The notes beneath the pieces were generated by a model. That model saw nothing but the letters and a program-made list of their open reading frames with translations. It had not been told where the DNA came from and ran no database searches. A stretch of 14,335 bases of DNA, taken from Syntrophomonas sp. UBA4911 (lineage in GTDB: Bacteria; Bacillota; Syntrophomonadia; Syntrophomonadales; Syntrophomonadaceae). The translations under genes were made by a program, and so were the position numbers. The stretch covers positions 7,910 to 22,244 of the forward strand of contig DHCD01000032.1 of assembly GCA_002398105.1 (NCBI GenBank), written 5' to 3'. This document shows, one piece after another, positions 1-6,485 of the stretch; positions within the stretch are counted from its first letter, which is position 1; the number at the start of each line of letters is the position of its first letter.

Positions 1-2835
1 GCTTTTAAAACCACCATGCAGCAATTGGGGCAGCCCATTCCGGAAAGCGATATAGTTCACTCGGTGGATGAGGCCCTGCGCTTTGCGGCTCAGGTGGGCT
101 ATCCCCTGATTGTAAGACCGGCCTATACTTTGGGCGGTACCGGCGGAGGCAATGCCGGCAGCGAAGAAGAGCTGATAAGAATTGTTACCAAGGGCTTGAA
201 GAGCAGCCCTATAAAACAGGCCTTGATTGAGAGAAGTGTGGCGGGATACAAGGAAATTGAGTTTGAGGTTATGCGTGATGCCAGTGACAACTGCATAACC
301 ATATGCAGCATGGAGAATATCGACCCGGTCGGCATTCATACCGGAGACAGCATAGTGGTGGCCCCGGCCCAAACCTTAACCGATGAGGAATATCAGATGC
401 TGCGTTCGGCTTCGCTCAAGATTATCAGGGCTTTAAAGATTGCCGGAGGCTGTAATATTCAGTTTGCCCTGGATCCCTTCAGCAAGAAATACTATGTAAT
501 AGAAGTAAATCCGCGGGTAAGCCGTTCCAGTGCCCTGGCCTCCAAGGCCACCGGCTATCCTATCGCCAAAGTAACCACCAAGATTGCCCTGGGCTACGAT
601 TTGGATGAAATCCCCAACGCGGTCACCGGCAAAACCACAGCCTGCTTTGAGCCGGCCATTGATTATGTGGTGCTTAAAGTTCCGCGCTGGCCTTTTGACA
701 AATTTGTCTTTGGGGATCGCCGCCTGGGAACCCAGATGAAGGCTACCGGAGAAGTAATGGCTATTGACCGCAGTTTTGAAGCGGCGTTTTTAAAATCAAT
801 CCGTTCCTTGGAGATTGGCCTTTTAGGATTACGCCTGCCGGAATTGTTGAGCTGCAGTGACCAGTCCCTGCGAGACCGGCTTAAGGAAGCTGATGATGAG
901 CGTATTTTCATAATGGCCGAAGCCTTCAGCCGAGGTTTCTCCATTGAAGAGATATGGGATATTACCCGTATTGACCGTTATTTCCTGAAAAAAATCAAAA
1001 ACATTATCGACTTTTCTTTAAACCTTAAAAGCCGGGAATTGAATGGAGAAACATTAAAAGAAGCCAAAAAACTGGGATTTTCCGATAGCGAAATTGCTGT
1101 TATCAAGGGCTTGAAAGAGCAGGACATCCGCGAGCTCAGAAAAGACATGGGAATATTGCCGACCTACAAACTGGTCGATACTTGTGCTGCCGAATTTGAT
1201 GCGGATACTCCCTATTTTTACTCCTGTTACGAGGAAGAGAATGAAGCGACCCATGACCCGCTGGCTCGCAAGATGCTGGTTATTGGGTCGGGCCCGATTC
1301 GCATCGGCCAGGGAGTGGAGTTTGATTATTGTTCGGTCCACTGCGTATGGGCTCTGCAGGAGGCAGGAGTAAAAGCTATTATCGTGAACAACAATCCGGA
1401 AACCGTCAGCACTGATTTTGATACCTCTGACCGCCTCTATTTTGAACCTCTGGTTTATGAAGATGTTATGAACATTATTGAGGAAGAAGAGCCGGAAGGG
1501 GTAATCGTCCAGTTTGGCGGGCAAACGGCTATAAATCTGGCGAATCCTTTAAATGAAGCCGAAGTAAATATTGTTGGAACTTCCAATGACAGTATAGACC
1601 AGGCCGAAGACCGGCAGCGTTTTGACTCCATGGTGGAGAAGCTGGGTATACCTCGTCCACCGGGAAAGAGTGTATTTTCGGTGGACGATGCGGTTGCTGC
1701 CGCCGCCGGTACCGGCTATCCGGTATTGGTGCGTCCTTCCTACGTGCTGGGAGGCCGGGCCATGGAGATTGTTTACAACGAGGAAGAAATCAGGCAATAT
1801 ATGGATATGGCAGTCAAGATCAACCGGGAGCATCCGGTACTGGTGGATAAATACCTGCTGGGCAAGGAGATAGAAGTCGATGCCGTCTGTGATGGCCACG
1901 AGGTGCTGATACCGGGCATCATGCAGCATATTGAAAGGGCGGGGGTACACTCCGGAGACAGTATGGCAGTCTTTCCCGCTTATGATTTAAGTGGGCCGAT
2001 AAAAGACAAGGTTATTGACTACACCACCAGGCTGGCTCTGGAACTGAAGGTTAAGGGATTAATAAATATACAGTTTGTGGAATATCAGAATGAGCTCTAT
2101 GTAATAGAAGTGAACCCCCGTTCCAGCCGTACCATACCCTTTATCAGCAAAGTCACCGGTATTCCCATGGTTAAACTGGCGACGGAAATAATTTTGGGCC
2201 ACAGCCTGGCCGATCATGGCTACCACGGCGGTCTGCAGCCTCAGCCGGATTATTATGCGGTCAAGGTGCCGGTATTCTCATTTAACAAATTGGAACAAGT
2301 GGATATCACCCTGGGACCGGAGATGAAATCCACCGGGGAAGTCATGGGCATTGACCGATCTTTGAAAACCGCCCTTTATAAAGGACTTTTGGCAGCCGGA
2401 GTAGAAGTCCCGGTAAAGGGTACTATCGTGGCAACTATTGCCGATAAAGATAAAAAAGAGGCCCTACCCATTTTGAAAGCATTTGCCGGTATGGGGTTTA
2501 AGCTGCTGGCAACGGAAGGAACTGCAGCCGCTCTCAGTCAGGCCGGGGTAGAGGTAGAGCGGGTAAACAAGTTCAAGGAAGGGCACCCCAATATTGTTGA
2601 TCTCATTCGCGACGGCAAGGTGGACTTGGTGGTCAACACCCTGACTCATGGCCGCAAACCTTTCAGTGATGGCTTTCATATCCGCCGGGCGGCGGTAGAG
2701 CTTAATGTACCCTGCCTGACTTCGCTGGATACCTTGAAGGTTATGCAGGAAGTGATCCAGGAAGGGGAGCATATAGCTGCTATGGAGATAAAATCTCTGC
2801 AGGACTATCTGGCAGAATTTAAGGCCGGGAGATAA
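1..2835 (+). CDS. carB: Carbamoyl-phosphate synthase large subunit (5'-truncated by window edge)
   Basis: Makes carbamoyl phosphate from ammonia (delivered by the small subunit CarA), bicarbonate and 2 ATP, for pyrimidine and arginine synthesis in the cytoplasm. The frame is open from base 1 (AFKTTMQQLG...), so the start lies upstream; the visible 944 residues compare with about 1,070 in the family, so roughly 125-130 are missing. Visible parts in order: the rest of the first ATP-grasp half, with GIHTGDSIVVAPAQTL and IEVNPRVSRSSALASKATGY; the helical oligomerisation region; the second synthetase half, opening at VIGSGPIRIGQGVEFDYC (about window residue 427), with its own VHSGDSMAVFPAYDL and IEVNPRSSRTIPFISKVTG; and the C-terminal MGS-like allosteric domain from about residue 807. 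The duplicated halves are diagnostic. It is followed after 32 bases by pyrK, so this is probably the pyrimidine copy (pyrAB). carA and the earlier pyr genes would be expected upstream, outside the window. Confidence 0.97.
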   Translation, partial: AFKTTMQQLGQPIPESDIVHSVDEALRFAAQVGYPLIVRPAYTLGGTGGGNAGSEEELIRIVTKGLKSSPIKQALIERSVAGYKEIEFEVMRDASDNCITICSMENIDPVGIHTGDSIVVAPAQTLTDEEYQMLRSASLKIIRALKIAGGCNIQFALDPFSKKYYVIEVNPRVSRSSALASKATGYPIAKVTTKIALGYDLDEIPNAVTGKTTACFEPAIDYVVLKVPRWPFDKFVFGDRRLGTQMKATGEVMAIDRSFEAAFLKSIRSLEIGLLGLRLPELLSCSDQSLRDRLKEADDERIFIMAEAFSRGFSIEEIWDITRIDRYFLKKIKNIIDFSLNLKSRELNGETLKEAKKLGFSDSEIAVIKGLKEQDIRELRKDMGILPTYKLVDTCAAEFDADTPYFYSCYEEENEATHDPLARKMLVIGSGPIRIGQGVEFDYCSVHCVWALQEAGVKAIIVNNNPETVSTDFDTSDRLYFEPLVYEDVMNIIEEEEPEGVIVQFGGQTAINLANPLNEAEVNIVGTSNDSIDQAEDRQRFDSMVEKLGIPRPPGKSVFSVDDAVAAAAGTGYPVLVRPSYVLGGRAMEIVYNEEEIRQYMDMAVKINREHPVLVDKYLLGKEIEVDAVCDGHEVLIPGIMQHIERAGVHSGDSMAVFPAYDLSGPIKDKVIDYTTRLALELKVKGLINIQFVEYQNELYVIEVNPRSSRTIPFISKVTGIPMVKLATEIILGHSLADHGYHGGLQPQPDYYAVKVPVFSFNKLEQVDITLGPEMKSTGEVMGIDRSLKTALYKGLLAAGVEVPVKGTIVATIADKDKKEALPILKAFAGMGFKLLATEGTAAALSQAGVEVERVNKFKEGHPNIVDLIRDGKVDLVVNTLTHGRKPFSDGFHIRRAAVELNVPCLTSLDTLKVMQEVIQEGEHIAAMEIKSLQDYLAEFKAGR

Positions 2836-2867
2836 AACATGAATAAATTTAAAAATTGGAGGGACTC

Positions 2868-3650
2868 ATGCCTTTTATAGAAAACGGACTGGTTTTGAGG
2901 CATATTGAGGTAAGCCGGGATATGTACGAACTGGAATTTATCGCCCCTGCTATTGCACCGGATTGCCGGCCGGGACAATTTGTCCATATCCGCTCGGGAT
3001 TGGACAACAATCCGCTTTTGCGCAGGCCCTTAAGCCTCTATGATGTGGATAAGAAGCTGGGCAGCATTACTTTACTTTATAAAGTGGTGGGCAAAGGGAC
3101 CAATCTTTTGACCCGGATTCGTCCCAAGGAATATGTAGACGCTATGGGGCCTCTGGGACGCGGGTTTTCCCTGCTTCCTCCCCGCAAAACCGCTTTGCTG
3201 GTTGGGGGAGGGGTCGGTATAGCGCCCCTGGTTTATCTGGCTCGGGTTCTGCAGCAACAGGGATGCAAGGTCAAGGTTATCCATGGAGTCGAGAGCCGCA
3301 GAGAACTGGTGGCCCTGGGAAAATTGCGGGAAATCGGAGTCGAGTTTCTGCCTTCCACCATGGACGGCAGTGCCGGCTACAAGGGGCTGGTTACCGACTT
3401 GCTGCTAAAAAAGGTTAACCCGGCTGATATTGATTTTGTTTACTGCTGCGGCCCGGAAAAAATGATGGCCCGGGTGAGCGAGATTGCCAGGGAGAATGGC
3501 ATCGCCGGCGAGGTATCGCTGGAAGAGTATATGGCCTGCGGGGTCGGCGCCTGCCTGGGCTGTGCCCGCAAACTGAAAAGCAGTGACGCCCAGTATAAAA
3601 AAATATGCAAAGACGGGCCGGTCTTTGGGATGGAAGAGATTGAGTTTTAA
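2868..3650 (+). CDS. pyrK: Dihydroorotate dehydrogenase B, electron transfer subunit PyrK
   Basis: FAD and [2Fe-2S] subunit that passes electrons from the PyrD flavin to NAD+ in class 1B dihydroorotate dehydrogenase. The 260 residues show a ferredoxin-reductase-like fold: a flavin-binding RRPLSLYDV motif (residues 52-60), GKGTNLL (75-81), and a nucleotide-binding ALLVGGGVGIAPLVYLAR stretch (109-126). At the C-terminus four cysteines, C224, C229, C232 and C247, have the C-x4-C-x2-C-x14-C spacing that binds the cluster in this family. All key residues are present. The ATG at 2868 is preferred because GGAGGG at 2858-2863 sits 4 bases upstream; an in-frame TTG at 2856 overlaps this ribosome binding site and is unlikely. 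It follows carB by 32 bases. Its partner pyrD lies 147 bases downstream rather than directly adjacent. Confidence 0.96.
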   Translation: MPFIENGLVLRHIEVSRDMYELEFIAPAIAPDCRPGQFVHIRSGLDNNPLLRRPLSLYDVDKKLGSITLLYKVVGKGTNLLTRIRPKEYVDAMGPLGRGFSLLPPRKTALLVGGGVGIAPLVYLARVLQQQGCKVKVIHGVESRRELVALGKLREIGVEFLPSTMDGSAGYKGLVTDLLLKKVNPADIDFVYCCGPEKMMARVSEIARENGIAGEVSLEEYMACGVGACLGCARKLKSSDAQYKKICKDGPVFGMEEIEF

Positions 3651-3655
3651 AAGAA

Positions 3656-3686
3656 CAAAAGAATGACTGGTGAAGCCATTCTTTTG
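3656..3686 (+). terminator. Inverted repeat after pyrK, possible weak terminator
   Basis: A perfect 10-bp inverted repeat, CAAAAGAATG (3656-3665) and CATTCTTTTG (3677-3686), with an 11-base loop lies 6 bases after the pyrK stop. The left arm is A-rich and the right arm U-rich, as in A-tract/U-tract terminators, but only the inner 5 bp carry any GC and no further T run follows. It could cause partial termination, stabilise the 3' end of the upstream message, or do little. Confidence 0.45.
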
Positions 3687-3695
3687 TACGGTAAA

Positions 3696-3739
3696 TTGCC
3701 TTGAATTTTTGCCAACATATTATTAGTATAAACTATACT
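3696..3739 (+). promoter_or_regulatory. Promoter-like boxes upstream of pyrD
   Basis: The AT-rich gap before pyrD holds overlapping sigma-A-like candidates: TTGCCT (3696-3701), 16 bases, TATTAT (3718-3723); and TTGCCA (3709-3714), 19 bases, TATACT (3734-3739). Neither is a full consensus, and AT-rich DNA gives such matches by chance. Just downstream is a 13-base palindrome, TAACC-TAT-GGTTA (3743-3755), placed where an operator could be. With the hairpin before it, this suggests that pyrD and the genes after it may be partly transcribed on their own. Confidence 0.3.
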
Positions 3740-3797
3740 TTTTAACCTATGGTTATGATTGTGTAAAGTTTTAGTTAAATCTAATGGAGGGGTTCTT

Positions 3798-4739
3798 TTG
3801 GGTAAGGAAATATTTATGCCTGATGAGGAACTGGATTTATCGGTCAATCTGGGAGGCATTATAATGAAAAATCCGGTGGCGGTGGCTTCCGGTACTTTCG
3901 GTTATGGCGGCGAATATGAGGGATTTATTGATATAGCAGATATTGGAGCGGTTATTGTCAAAGGCACTACTTTGGAACCGCGCTGCGGTAATCTCCCGCC
4001 CCGCATATTTGAAACTCCTTCCGGAATGTTGAATGCCATCGGACTGGAGAACCCGGGAGTAGGAATTTTCCTGCAGGAATACCTGCCTCGCCTGCGGGAT
4101 CAAGGGGTTACGGTTATTGCCAATATTGCCGGCAATACTATAGAAGAATACGCTCGTATGGCGGCCATGTTGGAGGGCAACCGGGGGATAGCAGGTATGG
4201 AGATGAATATTTCCTGTCCCAATGTGAAAGAGGGGGGACTGCAGTTTGGGGTAGATCCGGATATGGTTTATAAAGTGGTAAAAGCGGTCAAGGAAGAGAC
4301 CTCCATTCCGGTTATGCCCAAATTGTCGCCCAATGTAAGTGATATAACGGCTATAGCCCAGGCGGCAGAAGCCGGCGGGGCCGCTGCTCTGTCCATGATC
4401 AACACCTTAATGGGGATGGCCGTGGATGTGGAACGGAGGAAACCGGTTTTGGGAAATATCTTCGGAGGCCTGTCGGGCCCGGCTATCAAACCGGTCGCCC
4501 TGCGCATGATTTACCAGGTTTATAAAGCGGTTAAGCTGCCTATTCTGGGTGGAGGCGGAATAATGAATTATATAGATGCCCTGGAGTTTATTATGGTTGG
4601 GGCTTCAGCAGTATCCGTCGGCACCGGCAATTTTGTTAACCCTTGTCTGGCCCGTGATCTGGTTTGGGATTTAAAAAAATATTGTATTGCCAATAATATA
4701 AAAAGTATTGAAGAAATCCGTGGAGCCGCGGTTCAATAA
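3798..4739 (+). CDS. pyrD: Dihydroorotate dehydrogenase B, catalytic subunit
   Basis: Oxidises dihydroorotate to orotate on an FMN-containing TIM barrel, the fourth step of UMP synthesis. The 313 residues carry NPVAVASGTFGYGGEY (25-40), VKGTTLEPR (54-62), GLENPGVGIFLQEYLPRL (82-99), the active-site NISCPNVKEGG with catalytic Cys140, PKLSPNV with Lys175, NTLMGMAVDVERRKP and a phosphate-binding GGGGI and VGTGNF end. A cysteine rather than a serine base, plus a neighbouring pyrK, marks class 1B (NAD-linked). I chose the TTG at 3798 because GGAGGGG (3786-3792) lies 5 bases upstream; an ATG at 3816 with a weaker TAAGGA is the alternative, and a TTG at 3759 has no such site. Upstream is a 147-base gap with a hairpin and possible promoter. 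pyrF follows after 84 bases. Confidence 0.95.
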   Translation: MGKEIFMPDEELDLSVNLGGIIMKNPVAVASGTFGYGGEYEGFIDIADIGAVIVKGTTLEPRCGNLPPRIFETPSGMLNAIGLENPGVGIFLQEYLPRLRDQGVTVIANIAGNTIEEYARMAAMLEGNRGIAGMEMNISCPNVKEGGLQFGVDPDMVYKVVKAVKEETSIPVMPKLSPNVSDITAIAQAAEAGGAAALSMINTLMGMAVDVERRKPVLGNIFGGLSGPAIKPVALRMIYQVYKAVKLPILGGGGIMNYIDALEFIMVGASAVSVGTGNFVNPCLARDLVWDLKKYCIANNIKSIEEIRGAAVQ

Positions 4740-4823
4740 TTCACGGTTGATCTTTTACCAGATTAAAGACTAATATTATTCTATGCGGCTTTTTATAATC
4801 AACGCTGAGAGGAGGACGAATAA

Positions 4824-5546
4824 TTGCAGGCTAAAGATCGTATTATTCTGGCTCTGGACGTGGATAACGAAGCTACAGCGCTGGGGGTGGCGAGGGAGCT
4901 GGCTCCTTATGTCGGCGCCTTCAAGGTAGGGATGCAGCTTTTTAACAGCAGCGGCCCTTCTATTGTAAACAAAATAAACGACCTGGGAGGCCGGGTATTT
5001 GTTGACCTGAAGTTTCACGATATTCCCAACACGGTAGCGGCGGCCGGGCGGGTTATGGCCAGGTTGAACTGCTATATGTGCAATGTTCATGCCGCCGGAG
5101 GCAGGGCAATGCTTGAAAGTGTAGCCGCCAGTGTGCGGGATGAAGCGGAACGTCTGGGCAGTCAAGCCCCTATTTTGCTGGCGGTTACAGTACTTACCAG
5201 CATTGGCCAGCCGGAATTGGAAGAAGAAATGCTGATCTCCGGGTTGAAAATTGAAGAGGTTGTCGTAAAATGGGCACTTATGGCTAAGAATGCGGGAATT
5301 GATGGGGTGGTTTGTTCACCCCGGGAAATACTGGCCATCAGAGCTGCCTGCGGCCCTGATTTTAAGATTGTTACCCCTGGAATTCGTCCCGCCTGGTCGG
5401 AAAAGAACGATCAGGTAAGAATAACTACTCCTGCCGATGCTCTGAAAATGGGGGCGGATTATATGGTGATCGGTCGTCCCATCTTGAAGGCGGCTGATCC
5501 GATTAAGGCGGCTCAGATGATAATTGAAGAAATGGAGGCGTTATAA
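4824..5546 (+). CDS. pyrF: Orotidine 5'-phosphate decarboxylase
   Basis: Decarboxylates OMP to UMP, the last step of de novo pyrimidine synthesis, using a TIM-barrel active site without cofactor. The 240-residue product is normal length. It has LALDVD (9-14), AFKVG with Lys34, and the catalytic FVDLKFHDIPNT stretch holding Asp61, Lys63 and Asp66; VTVLTS in the middle; and the phosphate-binding VTPGIRP and VIGRPI motifs near the C-terminus. The start is TTG at 4824, 8 bases after AGGAGG (4810-4815). The 84-base gap after pyrD contains a perfect TATAAT at 4794-4799 but no matching -35 box, so I do not call a promoter. pyrE starts 1 base after the stop codon, which suggests translational coupling. 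Confidence 0.97.
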   Translation: MQAKDRIILALDVDNEATALGVARELAPYVGAFKVGMQLFNSSGPSIVNKINDLGGRVFVDLKFHDIPNTVAAAGRVMARLNCYMCNVHAAGGRAMLESVAASVRDEAERLGSQAPILLAVTVLTSIGQPELEEEMLISGLKIEEVVVKWALMAKNAGIDGVVCSPREILAIRAACGPDFKIVTPGIRPAWSEKNDQVRITTPADALKMGADYMVIGRPILKAADPIKAAQMIIEEMEAL

Positions 5547-5547
5547 T

Positions 5548-6123
5548 TTGCTTAATCATGAAGAAATAATAAAAATATTCTATGATTCAGGCGCTTTGAT
5601 GGAGGGTCACTTTCTCCTGACTTCCGGCCTGCATAGCGACCAGTATATGCAGTGCGCCAAGGTGTTGCAGTATCCCTGGTATACGGAAGAACTGGCCCGG
5701 GAGATGGCGGATAAATTCCGCCATGATAATATAGAACTGGTTATCGGCCCGGCTATGGGTGGAATAATCGTGGCTTATGAAGTAGCCCGGCAGCTTAATG
5801 TACCGGCTCTGTTTACCGAAAGATTGGATGGGGAAATGGTATTGAGAAGAGGCTTCCTGATGGATGCCGGTCAGCGGGTTTTGGTGGTTGAGGATGTAGT
5901 TACCACCGGCGGTTCGGTCAGGGAAGTAATGAATGTGGTGGAGAAATTCGGCGCCCAGGTTGCCGGGGTGGGGGTACTGGTGGATAGAAGCAACGGCACG
6001 GTGGATTTTGGGGTCAAGCAGGAGGCAGTCCTGACCATGGATATACGTGCCTGGGCCGCCGATGATTGTCCCCTTTGCGCACGGGGCAAGCTTCCGGTAG
6101 TCAAGCCTGGCAGCCGCGCTTAA
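5548..6123 (+). CDS. pyrE: Orotate phosphoribosyltransferase
   Basis: Joins orotate to PRPP to form OMP, which PyrF decarboxylates. The 191 residues contain the type I PRTase PRPP loop VLVVEDVVTTGGSV (111-124), the LTSGLHSDQYMQC substrate region (24-36) and VIGPAMGGII (65-74). The C-terminal tail CPLCARGKLPVVKPGSR, with Cys174 and Cys177, is typical of the clostridial/thermophile branch of about 190 residues. I take the TTG at 5548, 9 bases after GGAGG (5534-5538), which lies inside the pyrF 3' end; an in-frame ATG at 5524 sits before that ribosome binding site and would add eight atypical residues (MKKWRRYN). The start is 1 base past the pyrF stop, so the two are surely co-transcribed. A small unknown gene follows after 17 bases. 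Confidence 0.96.
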   Translation: MLNHEEIIKIFYDSGALMEGHFLLTSGLHSDQYMQCAKVLQYPWYTEELAREMADKFRHDNIELVIGPAMGGIIVAYEVARQLNVPALFTERLDGEMVLRRGFLMDAGQRVLVVEDVVTTGGSVREVMNVVEKFGAQVAGVGVLVDRSNGTVDFGVKQEAVLTMDIRAWAADDCPLCARGKLPVVKPGSRA

Positions 6124-6140
6124 GGAGAGGGGTATAGCCT

Positions 6141-6434
6141 TTGCGGGCCTTTTTAAATGGACAGGAAATGCAATTTTCCGATAAGGGTTATGAATATGTT
6201 TTTTTAAAACCCTATACCCGTCATCAGCATGAAACTATTAAACGGGAAAACGGTGAACTGACCCTTCAAGTGTATGATAACGGGGTGCAGATCCGCACTC
6301 TGGTGACCCGGGAAGAAGCGGCCACCCTGATCAATCGGGATATTGCTATAGATACGGTAAACCACAAGGTTTACATATTGGAAAGCGACACTAAAGTCCG
6401 GAAAAACCCGGACGGTTCAGTAGAAATTCTATAG
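6141..6434 (+). CDS. Uncharacterised 97-residue protein at the end of the pyr cluster
   Basis: I do not recognise this protein. It is 97 residues, soluble-looking, with no signal peptide, membrane segment or cysteine. It has alternating hydrophobic and charged residues that suggest mostly beta strands (ELTLQVYDNGVQIRTLV; NHKVYILESDTKV) around one short helix (REEAATLIN). The TTG at 6141 is preferred, with GAGGGG (6127-6132) 8 bases upstream; an internal ATG at 6168 is in frame but has only a weak site. It starts 17 bases after pyrE and is followed by the hairpin that ends the unit, so it is most likely the last gene of the pyr transcript. A pyrimidine role is only suggested by position. That it is a real gene is supported by a good ribosome binding site, tight spacing and a frame filling the gap before the terminator. 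Confidence 0.75.
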   Translation: MRAFLNGQEMQFSDKGYEYVFLKPYTRHQHETIKRENGELTLQVYDNGVQIRTLVTREEAATLINRDIAIDTVNHKVYILESDTKVRKNPDGSVEIL

Positions 6435-6441
6435 CGCCTGA

Positions 6442-6480
6442 GGGGTTATGGCCATGCCTTAAAAAAGCAGCCGTAATCCC
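6442..6480. terminator. Hairpin between convergent pyr and rqcH units
   Basis: Arms GGGGTTATGGC (6442-6452) and GCCGTAATCCC (6470-6480) form an 11-bp stem with two G-T wobbles around a 17-base loop. It lies 7 bases after the stop of the 97-residue gene and 5 bases past the rqcH stop on the other strand, so it could end both transcripts. Neither strand shows a clean U run directly after the stem; the six A's of the loop read as U's on the - strand. Confidence 0.6.
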
Positions 6481-6485
6481 TTCCT

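Noticed and set aside
1054..1524. A 156-codon open frame on the - strand inside carB
   Set aside because: It lies wholly within the well-supported carB frame, has no recognisable motif and no ribosome binding site I can see; a by-product of carB codon composition.
3651..3797. PyrR-type RNA attenuator before pyrD
   Set aside because: I find no match to the PyrR binding-loop consensus and no mutually exclusive antiterminator/terminator pair; the hairpin is a simple inverted repeat.
4794..4799. Perfect TATAAT upstream of pyrF as a promoter
   Set aside because: No -35-like hexamer lies 16-18 bases upstream, and the short gap within an otherwise continuous unit makes a separate promoter unlikely.
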